DNA of 64,000 nt from contig OZ005691.1 of assembly GCA_963930775.1 (NCBI GenBank), forward strand, positions 3,720,001-3,784,000, given 5' to 3'. Every line of letters starts with the position of its first letter. Positions within the stretch are counted from its first letter, which is position 1. Position numbers and translations under genes: made by a program. This document shows positions 10,413 to 20,510 of this stretch, piece after piece. Under the pieces are notes generated by a model, which was not told where the DNA came from, ran no database searches, and worked only from the letters and a program-made list of their open reading frames with translations. This DNA comes from Cliona cf. orientalis. Taxonomy: Eukaryota; Porifera; Demospongiae; Clionaida; Clionaidae.

Positions 10413-11559
10413 CATGACATTGTATGTATGCATGCATACCATGTGGGCCAAAATGTTTATGTGCCCATGGGCATTTAACTGGGACACTATGGTACTTATA
10501 ATGTGAATACAGATGTATACAAGAGCAAAGAGAGGTCTATAAGCTGTCGACATAAAAAGCAAAGATGCTTCAGACCAAGAGAGGAAAGTGGCCAAGAACG
10601 TCACCACATCGCTGGCCATCTCTGTACAAGATCTCTCAGTCAACTTCAGAAAGTCTCAATCATCTTAATTACCTCAAGAGTGAGTTTTACCACCCCATCT
10701 CAACTACACAATGCATGTACACGTATGTAGTTACATAGTCCACCCCCCTCTCTCTGTCTATCTCTCTCATTTCTCCACTCTCACCATTTTCCACTTCCTG
10801 TATACATAGCATTGAGGATGTACACTTGCATGTATGAAATTGTGTACATAATAATAATAATAATTATACATGTATTATACAGTATACAGTAATATCTTCA
10901 TGTACATGTATAATATAGCATGTAGCAACTTTTCTTCTACAATTATACTTCTGCTGTTGTGTATAGGGATGAAGCACAGGGAGGAGCGTGTGGTTGGTGG
11001 CGAGGTGAAACCCATAGCATCAGTGTTTGGAGAGGAAGAGGAGGAAGATCCACAGGTCCTCTACGACAAGGTCAGTTCATGACCCATTCTCTACACCCCC
11101 TATTACATAATTATTATTGCCTTTAATGACAGGGGTTCACCCGGCAACAAATGTCGATGGTGGAGAATAGTGTAGGCATGATAGAGAGAAAAGGGGATAA
11201 CAGCTATTGTCCAGTCCATCTCAGAGATCAATGAATTGTATCGAGACCTAGCAACAATGCTCGTCAATCAGGTACGATAACTATTGTGTTTGTTAGAGTA
11301 TACCCTGGCATGGACAATACTTAAATAATTATTGTGCTACATACTCAATGCTATAATAGGGTACGATACTGGATCGCATTGACTATACAACATTGAGCAG
11401 ACAGCCCATAAGGTCTCCAAGGGAGTAGAGAAACTGGAGAAAGCAGAGAAACACCAAAAGAGGTCCATCAAACTGATCGTCATTCTAGTGCTGGTTGTTC
11501 TCATTGCCCTGGCTATAATCGCACTCGTCATTTACCAAGTAGTCAAGCATACAATTTAG

Positions 11560-12330
11560 TTATAATAACTGGTATAGTATTATCAAGTCCAACTTGCTTG
11601 CCTTTCTTTTCTCAGTCATGTCTGGTGCATGTCTTTCTTTTTGATGATTAATTTATTGTTGTATTGTGAATTATAGTGTCAGAAATTTAATTACCGTGTG
11701 CAGTGTTCTCCCCAAGTGGGGTTGTGACTTGGGAGGAGCCTCCACGATCCTCTGAAATTTGCTGTCTTTTATTCCTATAACTAGCATAAGATTGCAGACT
11801 CGCCAGCCAGGATTCTATTAGTTCTTCACAACTCCTCCCTTTAGCGATACATTTCCCTATAATTTATAGCTGGTGTGCATTCAATAGCTATATAGCCTAC
11901 TTACTAGTTACTAGTGTTACATTCCTGAAGTATGACAGCATACATACATACAATGTCATGACATTGTATTAATTTTAATTATATTATACATGCACACACA
12001 TACATACATGTATGTAGTTAAGCGCAATTGAAATATTATGTGGATAATTAATTCTTAATTGCTCTGCTTACGTTCCACTCAAATTAGATTAATTAATTAA
12101 GTTTGTATCGCTGATGTGTCTTGTGTATACAGGGAAAATATTGAATAATAACAATATTATAATATATTATCATGGCGCTAGCAGAGTAAAAACATCCTAT
12201 TAGAATCGAACCCCACCACCACACATAATACACCAGAGTTTAATTAAATTTTCACTTTAACACAGGAAGAAAATCAGGAATAAACTCAATAGGATTAAAA
12301 TTTACTAGCAAAAATAAAATAATATGACAA
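11560..12330. other. AT-rich intergenic stretch
   Basis: Between the 3' end of the syntaxin pseudogene and the 3' end of the second ROC-COR gene. It contains short palindromic ACATGT/TGTATG microrepeats; I see no gene or element ends. Confidence 0.5.
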
Positions 12331-14932
12331 CTAACAGTTAGGTGTAAGAGTGTCGAGAATTTTGCTTGCGAGTTCTCCCATTTCAATGTCATTGAGTACC
12401 CCCACCAATGTAAGCCAGGATGTAGGCTTCCTTCCTTTGCCGTCTAGCCACTCTTGAAAAATCTGGCAGTTGATTTTCTCTGCATTCTTATCGAGTTCTC
12501 TCTCCAGTGATCTGATATATCCAAAGCTTTCGCGAAGAAGCTGTGCTCCAAGATTGTGGTACTTCATTCCCACCTCCCGAGGTATGTTGATGTGACTGTC
12601 ACCAGCACGAAAGAGAAGCAGCTCAGCCATCGTTGGAGATGAACCTATATGTACATACAAACGAAAGTGTAAATACAGATTTCTGATTTAAGATGGGGTA
12701 GGAGCGAACTTAATGACTTAGGGCTTAGGATAACCACCACAAACGGTAATTAAGGCAAGTATTAAACTGGCTACTTAAGAAGTTAGTTAAAAGTAATACC
12801 TGAATTTTCCTCTAAAGTAATGTCTCCATCTAACCATAGCTGCTGATTTGGTGAAAATTCACCCCCCTCTCCCTGATCGGAAGTGCAGATCCAAAATCCA
12901 TCTCCGATGGTAGCAGGATGAGGCTCTCCAGCTCCACAAGGACAGAGAAAGGCAAAAGATGGCATCGAATTCGTGTAGCCTAAGGCAACGTTAGCCTTCT
13001 GCAGCCCAGCAGTGATAGCACGTTTGATTGTCGGGCAGACCTTGCATGCAGCTTGCTTTGAAACTTTCATGTGTACCTCAAACTGAAGCAAGGTGTCGAT
13101 GAGTGTCACAGTGCAAGGTACTTTGACCCCAGGAATGGTGAACTGGACACAGTTGCGGTGGAGGCAAGTGGGAGTGACTGATCCAGCTGACGGCATCTTT
13201 AACTTCCACGGTCCTGGGAAGTGGTTCTCTGGTGAAGTCAAGAAACAGAGAAGAGCACAGAAGATGCCACGACATGGAGGGCCATCAGTGAAGTGGAGGA
13301 CAAGTGGTGTGAGATGGTAGTCATGTGACAGGCGATACTTTGACACATCATCACGGCCAAGCATTCGAAGAAGGCAAGGGACGAAGAATTTCCCTTCAGA
13401 ATAATTGGCGAAAATGAAGAGCTTTCGACAGAAAACCAGCACATTTTCAGGCATGAAGAGGCCAGGCACATAGTGCTTATCAAAATCCTTTTGGGAAAGA
13501 AATTCGATGGTGATGAGAGCATGATTGAAAAATTCTTGCCATGCCTTATCTCCACAGCGTTTCATCGAATCATGATGGACTTTCACAAGCTCAGAGACTT
13601 TGTCCAACAGCACCTGTGGGTTGGTGAAGACAAGGTCTGGAAGAATATCGGGATAGTAGAGGATCAGAGACAGCTCATCGAGGTACATTAGAGCTGCTTC
13701 TAGGGTGCTCTCATCAAAGTGAAGCCTGCGAGCAACTTCAAGGCATTCATTCTTGTGGAGTAGTCCACGTTGAAGAACGTGAGTGATTTCATCCAGCATA
13801 ATCTCTAGAGCCATCCATGGAAGAGGAATTCGCCTTGGTTTTGATCTGCGCACTCTGTTCCGAACTACTTGTGCCATATCCTTTTCTTCTTGACCAGGGC
13901 ACCTTGCATTCATAGGGAAGAGGATGTCATTTGTGGCAGCCTGGTAGTAGACAATCTCGTCTTTGAAGGCGGGTAGAAGCATTTTTCGCAGCTTCTGATT
14001 TTTTGCTTCCCTGGATTCCTTGCACTTTCCCTCCTCATCTTTATGAGTGCCAATGACCACAATCTGTGGAGCATCATCACCTTTATCGATATCTTTACTG
14101 GAGCGATGAGAGTGGAGTGATCGAAGGCCTTGCTGGAGGAGCTGCTCAGTGGTCAGTTTGGATTCATAAGGAGTACCCAAGGATTTCCCATTCTCGTAGT
14201 ATTCGATCATTGGACGGCTAGAAAGCTCTTCCGATAGCTTGATGACGAATACAATCATAGACATCCTTTTTAAGAAGATGGGTAAGATCTCGTGAAATTG
14301 AGGCTGCCCTCCACAATCAGTGATGAGGACCTTACGCAGGAAGGAGATTGGGTCTTCCAACTCGGAGCACTTATCAATCAGCTCAAACATCTTGTCAAGG
14401 ACCTCCTGGATCACTTGGATAACTTTGGGATCGACAGAAGCAGTAGATGGTTGTGCTACAATACTTGAGCGATCAGCATGTTGGTCACTGACTTTGACTG
14501 CAGACTGCTCTGGTTGAAGAGCTGTGGCACCTGGGCTTCGTGGACTTCGTACTTGTTCTCTGCCACTCTCCTCCTGGTTGCTACCTTCCTCACTGGTTGG
14601 ATCTAGGGCTGGAGTTGCTGCTCCCTGTTTCAACACCTCGATCAGTTCCGGTCCAAGTCCCAATTTTGACAGCCATGCACAGATCTTCAATCTTTGTTCC
14701 GATGTGTACTTGAGCCATTTCTCCATTGACAACAGGATTTGAAAGATGGTTACGGGGCGGGTGGCTATGGGGGTACTGTGTCGAGCTTCGGGTGTTTTTT
14801 CTCCTGCGACAATGTTCATTGTGCAGGTTTTACCAACACCTGCACTTCCGTGGAATAACATTTTATCCACAGAAGCATCTACGAAGCCAAACTTCATTGA
14901 GACCTCAAAAAGACGCCGTGATTCACTGGTAC
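12331..14932 (-). CDS. ROC-COR-death domain protein, copy 2 (3' exons)
   Basis: Two exons join cleanly in phase: 14932-12800 (acceptor CTTTATAG, donor CAG|GTATTAC) and 12644-12331 (acceptor ATATAG), ending in TAG. Numbered from the ATG at 14897, the first exon has the P-loop GSAGVGKT at residues 17-24, DCGGQ at 194-198 and GTHKD at 283-287, then a COR-like segment to about 690. The insert between G1 and G3 is unusually long, about 170 residues, Ser/Gln/Glu-rich, and looks disordered. The second exon has helices of a death domain (VGMKYHNLGAQLL, WLDGKGRKPTSWLTLVGVL). This is the DAPK1-like ROC-COR-death order, and a role in apoptotic or innate-immune signalling is inference. 5' exons upstream of 14932 were not found; repeats begin at about 15057. 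Confidence 0.82.
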
Positions 14933-15056
14933 CTATAAAGATGTGCCATCAACATAGTTTTCTTAAAAAAATGACCATTTATGCTCAAGCTTTTAATATT
15001 TAGTGGCAAATCTTCAATATTCAAGCTGCATTCTGGTGTTGTCGATACACTACTAA

Positions 15057-16390
15057 TAATACAAGTATGTTTAATGTGGCTAGCATGCATGATCATCTAT
15101 TAACAGTACATGCTGACAAAACATAGAGACATAGTTCATGTACAAACAGTATCCTAACCATTAGTACCGTGCGCATGCGCAGATTGAAGCGGTTACAGAG
15201 GCCTGTAACGAGTTAACTGGTCCCCCTACACAAGTGGTCCCCCACTTGTGTCATCATAAATGGTCCCCCCGGACATCCTGTGTGCGCCATAAATGGTCCC
15301 CCGCTGCAGTAAGTGGTCCCCCATATCTATGGGGTGCTGTTTGTCTCAAAACTATTTACACATTAATGTTTAGCAAAGGAGTCGACATTTAGCCTTCCCG
15401 TGAAATATGAAGATACGATAGAATGCAAGGGGTAAAGCAATCCGTTTGTCTGTCGTCTGTTGTCTTGTCATCGTCAGCAAGAAGACCCGAGAAAACCGCC
15501 AGATCTAGGCATCAGAGCAACTCCTAAGCACAATGAATTCGTTGAAAAACTTGCTATAATATTGTTATGCTTTGAATAGGCCCACGAGTGTCGTAAACAC
15601 CGCATTTTATTGGCCACGCCTATCAATTGCACCCTGATTATATAGGTAAAGATCGTCAACAGCGCAAGCCACACTGCTGCAGCAGGACGCAGCACACAAG
15701 TATTTGCTCAATAGAATTCTAGTGCATTATTATGAATGACACTGACATCGACACTTATCATTTGAAGTGTTGCGCAGCTAGTTCCACTGCTAAATGTGGG
15801 GGGACCACTTATGTTTGAGGGGGACCACTTACCATGACACAAGTTGTCCTAGGGGGACAACTTGTGGCAACACAACTAGTCCTGGGGGACTACTTATGGC
15901 AACATGTGTGGTCCGGGGGGACCACCTGTAGGGGGGACCATTAGTTGCATGACAGGCCACACTCTTCATAGCTAGCAACTGCTCTGGCTCCAACCAAGTA
16001 TGCAATGGTGATGTTCTCACTCTACTTGAACGTTGCTACCGGACTACTGACAGGTATGACAAAGAACAGACCTCGCCTCTCGCTTCGCTCGAGGCTTGGT
16101 GGCTAGTGCCAGCTCCTGCTTAGTGGGCCTCTTGAAATGCATGGTGCTTTCGCGCCGATCGTTCGACAATGCGTCTCTATGGCCTGAGGCATTAAGGCCA
16201 CTCTTCTTTGTGCACACGGCCCTACAGTTCTGACCAATCCTGAGCCTTGTAGTGCGGACTTCTCTCCGCCCGCGCCATGCGTTCATAGCAACCAGGTGCG
16301 TCCAAGACGCGTATCCATGCCCTCATGTAATGACACGGACTATATAAGAAAAATAATCGTCTGAAAAATATTTTTCATTGTATATAGTAT
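15057..16390. repeat. Dispersed repeat R1, copy A (interrupted)
   Basis: Starts near ACAAGTATGTTTAATG and ends near TGAAAAATATTTTTCATTG. Copies B and C lie at 17308-17755 and 17756-18412. Shared blocks include CCGTGCGCATGCGCAGAT, GCCTCTCGCTTCGCTCGAGG and GTTCTGACCAATCCTGAGCC. Copy A is split by the fold-back element 15204-15954. No coding capacity. Confidence 0.7.
15204..15954. mobile_element. Fold-back element of the GGTCCCCC family, 751 bp
   Basis: Ends TGTAACGAG...TGACA, with several GGTCCCCC units at the left and GGGGGACC units in inverse orientation at the right. It is flanked by GGCC on both sides (15200-15203, 15955-15958). Copy C of the host repeat has an uninterrupted GAAGAGGCCACACC at the same place, so the 4-bp duplication is supported by an empty site. 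Relatives: 53895-54143 and a partial end at 32962-33003. The interior (about 15340-15400) contains a block also found in the outer KDZ arms. Confidence 0.8.
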
Positions 16391-16459
16391 AATTATGTAT
16401 GAGAATCATTATACTATTTTGTATAGCTCGGTAAAGTGAGAATCACATAATTTCCATAA

Positions 16460-17164
16460 TACCGTATTATTTGAAAAGGAGCCACACCCCAATTAGTAGC
16501 CGCACATGGAGCTCTGCAAAAGAAATAGTAGTTACCCTCGAATAGTAGCCGTATGTATGTGCGAACAAAATTAAGTGGGCGTGGCCACAATCACAAGCCA
16601 CAAACAATCATTAGTTCGAGTGAAAAACATGGCAGAAAACGTCCTTGGCTTGGTTCTGCTGCTTATTTATTGATCATCTATCTCGAACATTCGAAAATCA
16701 GTCCAGAAAATCAAAACTACTGTGTCGATGTCACCAAGAGGTATTACTCCAAAAGCCGCCCTTGAATAAGAGCCGCCCTCGATTAGTATAGCCGCACTCC
16801 AGCGAGGCTGAAATTAATACAGAGTTTCATCCAGAAAAAATGTTTGGGGAAGAAGTGGGTGTGGCACTTTCATGCACCGTGACCCCTATAGGATGTCACT
16901 GAGGTATTGCATAGTTTTATCTAGTGCTCTTAAATAATTAAGTCATGAAGTAGGGGACTACACTGCAACGCAAAAATAACATACATGCTCCCCTTCCCCC
17001 ACCACCTCTCTCTCTCCTTTCCCTCTTTCTCTCTTTCTTTTTTTTTGGGGGGGGGGGGGGGGGGGGGTGGTGGGGGGTGTTTTGAGGGGGAAGCTCCCCC
17101 CCCCCCCCCCACTGGATGAAACCCTATAATAGTAGCCAAGGGTAGTATTCAAATAAATACGGTA
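16460..17164. mobile_element. MITE with TACCGTATT ends
   Basis: TACCGTATTATTTGAA at the left matches the inverse TTCAAATAAATACGGTA at the right, and the ends begin with TA. Subterminal AGTAGCCG and AGAGCCGCC repeats follow. A T run followed by a long G run lies at 17039-17067; reading frames across it are artefacts. Non-coding. Confidence 0.65.
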
Positions 17165-17307
17165 TTTGCAGTGTTGAAATGTTGAACGATGGCTGAAATA
17201 TACGATAAATATCTTATTGCCATAATTGTAACAACAGCACGTGGTAATAAACTCATGATATTTCCTGGTATCGTTGTCCTACTATGGCAATAAGTATATT
17301 ATATATA

Positions 17308-17755
17308 TATGTACAAGTATATTTGATGTCACAATCATGGGATGCCAGTTAGTATAGCACGCATGCGCAGATGAAGACCACACCCCTCACTGCGGGCCAA
17401 GTGTAGCTGATCAAATTCACCGTGTAATGGCGACATTCTCACTCCGCTCGAACGTCGAATCTACCACCAGACCATGACAAAGAGCAGACATCGCCTCTCG
17501 CTTCACTCGAGGCTCGGTAGCCTGCTGAACAGGCCTGTTGAAATGCGCGGCGCTTGCGCCACTCGCTCGAGCTCGAGAATGCATCTCTATGGCCCCTAGA
17601 CCCTGGCAACCTCGTTTGTGCACATGGCACGACAATTCTGACCAATCGTGAGTCTTCTGAACTTGTAGGAGAGCGCATCTTTTATGCCCTCCAGGTTAGG
17701 ATACGGACTATATAAGAAAATTGTCGCTCTGAAAAATATTTTTCGTTGTATATAC
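17308..17755. repeat. Dispersed repeat R1, copy B
   Basis: The same family as 15057-16390, diverged and slightly shorter. It abuts copy C head to tail, sharing the GTATATACAAG junction near 17755. Confidence 0.65.
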
Positions 17756-18412
17756 AAGCTATGTTTAATGTCACAATTATGGGATAATGTGGCTAGCATG
17801 CATGATCATGTATTTAATAACAGTACATGCTCACAAATAGCCCATTAGTACCGTGCACATGCGCAGATGGAGGCGGTTGAAGAGGCCACACCCCTCCAAC
17901 TAAGTGTGCAATGGCGACGTTCTCGCTCTGCTCTAACGTTGTTACTGGACTACTGACAGGTATAACAAAGAACAGACCTTGCCTCTCGCTTCGCTCGAGG
18001 CTCTGTGGCTAGTGCCAGCGCCTGCTCAGCAAGCTGGCCTCTCGAAACGCACGGCGCTTCGCGCCGATCGTTCGATCGACAAAATGCGTCTCTAGCTGTA
18101 GCTATGGCCCGAGGCATTAAGGCCACTCTTCTTTGTGCACACGGCCCTACAGTTCTGACCAATCCTGAGCCTTGTAGTGCTATGGGATGGGGGTGGGGTT
18201 TGGGTTTGGGGTTGTGGATAGGGGTTTGGGGACGTCCTAGGACTGTCGTTGGTAATCCTATAGATAACCCTCTGTAGTGCAGACTTTCTCTCCGCCCGCG
18301 CCGTGCGTTCATAGCAACCGGGCGCTTCCAAGACGCGTATCCATGCCCTCATGTAATGACACGGACTATATAAGAAAATTGTCGCTCTGAAAAATATTTT
18401 TCGTGGTATATA
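17756..18412. repeat. Dispersed repeat R1, copy C
   Basis: The best preserved copy. It carries the empty site (GAAGAGGCCACACC, about 17880) of the fold-back element that splits copy A, and itself contains a 92-bp insertion at 18181-18272. Confidence 0.7.
18181..18272. mobile_element. 92-bp insertion with 8-bp target duplication
   Basis: Flanked by TGTAGTGC at 18173-18180 and 18273-18280. Copy A of R1 lacks the insert and has a single TTGTAGTGCGG. The interior is G-rich with GGGTTTGGG units reminiscent of telomere repeats. The 8-bp duplication fits hAT-type transposition; ends are not clearly inverted. Confidence 0.6.
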
Positions 18413-18414
18413 TA

Positions 18415-19038
18415 TACCGTATCCTCCCGAAAATAAGCCCCCCCCTTTTTCAGCAGTAGACATGACCTAGACTGGGGAGGGGGCTTATTTTCGAATATGC
18501 ACTTTCCCTCGAATATAAGGCCCCCCCTTGGCCCCCATTTGCTGTCGCCGTGTGGATCGAAGGACGACACCATCGTTGGTCATGTATATGTACCGCGGGG
18601 AATATCCAGAGTTTGCTGGGTTTTTTCTGCAAAAGAGTGGCAGCGAGATGACCTATCAAGTAGACGGCAATAGACGACGATCGGCGGTGGGGAAAGGACT
18701 TGTTGTTCTGTGTGTGTACATCTTCAGAGGAAAGCAAAAGCATCTTGACTGGCTCATAAGTGTCTTCGCCAAGCTAGAAGTGCCATCATAACAGAATGAC
18801 TTCAATACAGGCTTTACTAAAAGCCACCACCATACAAAGATTCCTCTTTGTACTCGTAGTCAATTGAAGGGCGGGGTTACGTACGTACGTACGCGCTCGT
18901 GCACGCGTGTACGTGTGCAGTCTACTTGGTGGGAGGGGGGCTTATAATCGAGGCAAACATACCTGTGCAAGATCTTGAGGGTCAAAGAGGGGAGGGGGCT
19001 TATTATCGAAGGGGGCTTATTTTCGGGAGGATACGGTA
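18415..19038. mobile_element. MITE with CCGTATCCTCCCGAAAATAAG ends (TA target)
   Basis: TACCGTATCCTCCCGAAAAT at the left and its reverse complement at the right enclose 624 bp bordered by TA, as expected for a Tc1/mariner or pogo derivative. A partial relative starts near 19118. An 87-codon frame inside (18528-18791) has no recognisable domain and I do not call it a gene. Confidence 0.75.
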
Positions 19039-19202
19039 ATGATAATCACAGCTACAGGGGCAATGAAGGACTTCATATCTAAGACAGCATCATAGTATAC
19101 TACTTCAGTGTATCATATTATCCTCCCAAATATAAGCCCTGTCTTTCAGCAGTACGTATGGGAGGCGCCCCGAATATCCATAGAGAGGACGCCAAAGTTA
19201 TG

Positions 19203-20510
19203 TACCGTAGAATCCCGCGATTACGCCCCCTGCATATTTAGCTCAAGTTCCTGCATAGGTAGTGTTGGAGTTAGGTGCAGTATTGGAGGGGAGTCTAGAT
19301 TCAATGGAACGTGGAACAGTGGAATATAACAGTGGAACGGTGGAATGGAATAGTGGAATGGTGGAACGGTGGAATACTGGAATGGTGGAACGAGCGATTA
19401 ACTACCCTGTACCGTTTTTTGGGTCAATTGGGCATGCGCACTAGCAATTTATGTTGAAAAACATGGGATGGCCTTGATACCAGGCTACCTGTTACTGGAG
19501 ATTATTGACATTTCAACAAGTTGAAAGACTATTTTAGAGCTGTGTGAAAAGGAGCCCATGTATGTGTTGTTGTGATACCTATAGCTCTCTGACTGACAAA
19601 TTATTCTCAGTGGAGTAACCCCTGGCACACCTAGCCTGTGATAGCTAGCTACTGAAGCATTGATTGGCTTGTCAGCCATCGCTGGACCCTGGCTGAAGGA
19701 GGAAGGAAGAGGACCACATTCAGGGAGATTGAAGCATGCAATACAGAGGAGACTATTATTAACGAACTATGCACACCCATACACATCATAATGATCACTC
19801 ATGGTACCGTCATACACTCACATAAATTATTAGGACTAATACTTAATGTATTATATCAAATACAATACATAAGTGGTACTATATACTTTATGAATAGTTG
19901 ATTGATTGACTAGGGCATCCAGCAGAGTGTCATGGCACAGGTGACATGACAACAGATTGTTACCTGGGGAGCTAGTATTCTGATAGCTTATGTATTTAAT
20001 AAATGTAACAGCTAGGCCAGGGATGTAGCATTCGAGGCCAAAATAATATTATGGCATGATGATGGCAATAGGCTGAGCAACAAATTAAAATAGGCACCAT
20101 AGCTACCATAGTACGGCAGATATTCTGTCTCTGCTGGAAGTAGCAGTAGATCTAGACTATCAGCATGTGCTCTGTGGCTTTTGCCTCTCTGCCTTTCTCC
20201 GAGTCTACATCCCTGACCTATTCTTCTTTCTGACTCTGCTCAAGCTGAGCTGCATAATATAGTGCACACGCACAAAATTAATAAGTTGGTGTGGTATAGG
20301 GTCGTTAGTCATAGTTGCCCGTTCCACTATTCCACCGTTCCACCATTCCACTGTTCCATTCCACCGTTCCACGTTCCATTGAATCTAGACTCTATGGTCT
20401 GTAATGGTCGTCATATGGAAATGTTAGGATCCCGCGTATAGGCCCCTGCTTTTGCCCAATGCTAGCATGCACAAAGGGGGGGGGGGGTATAATCGCGGGA
20501 TTCTACGGTA
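19203..20510. mobile_element. MITE with TACCGTAGAATCCCGCGATT ends, interrupted
   Basis: Left end TACCGTAGAATCCCGCGATT; right end is the reverse complement at 20491-20510. Another full copy lies at 23348-23761 and a decayed one near 25440-25790. Here the element is enlarged by a nested fold-back element at 19291-20392. Confidence 0.75.
19291..20392. mobile_element. Fold-back element with GGAAC/GTTCC repeat arms, nested
   Basis: GAGTCTAGATTCAATGGAAC at 19291 is mirrored by GTTCCATTGAATCTAGACTC ending at 20392. The arms consist of short degenerate repeats (GTGGAACGGTGGAAT at the left, GTTCCACCATTCCAC at the right). It is inserted inside the 19203-20510 MITE. Non-coding. Confidence 0.72.

Larger units (their letters stand above)
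3700..11559 (+). pseudogene. STX16: Syntaxin-16 (Tlg2-type SNARE) pseudogene, split by a retroelement
   Basis: Exons align in order with syntaxin-16, a t-SNARE of the trans-Golgi/endosome. They are 4079-4148 (IALVPTQGAVDDDP), 4439-4497 (LLDEIQYEVTTIRRR), 4747-4853 (ATRPDVFDDVEEEHEIET), 10513-10679 (Habc helices), 10967-11070, 11133-11271 (IVQSISEINELYRDL) and 11360-11559. The last exon holds the end of the SNARE helix and a C-terminal membrane anchor. Splice sites and introns are kept, so this is an unprocessed copy. In-frame stops lie at 4767 (TAG), 10540 (TAA) and 10666 (TAA). One extra base in the G run at 11193-11196 and two extra bases near 11397 break the frame. The 5' end is uncertain; the first coding exon may lie near 3700-3840. 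The Ngaro element 5051-10412 occupies one intron. Confidence 0.8.

Noticed and set aside
4767-10668. Possible reassignment of TAG/TAA to Gln in the syntaxin exons (two stops replace likely Gln codons)
   Set aside because: A third stop replaces a Tyr position, two frameshifts are also present, and neighbouring genes end with ordinary TAA, TAG and TGA.
16930-17152. Proline/glycine-rich minus-strand frames
   Set aside because: They are translations of the T and G homopolymer runs inside a MITE.
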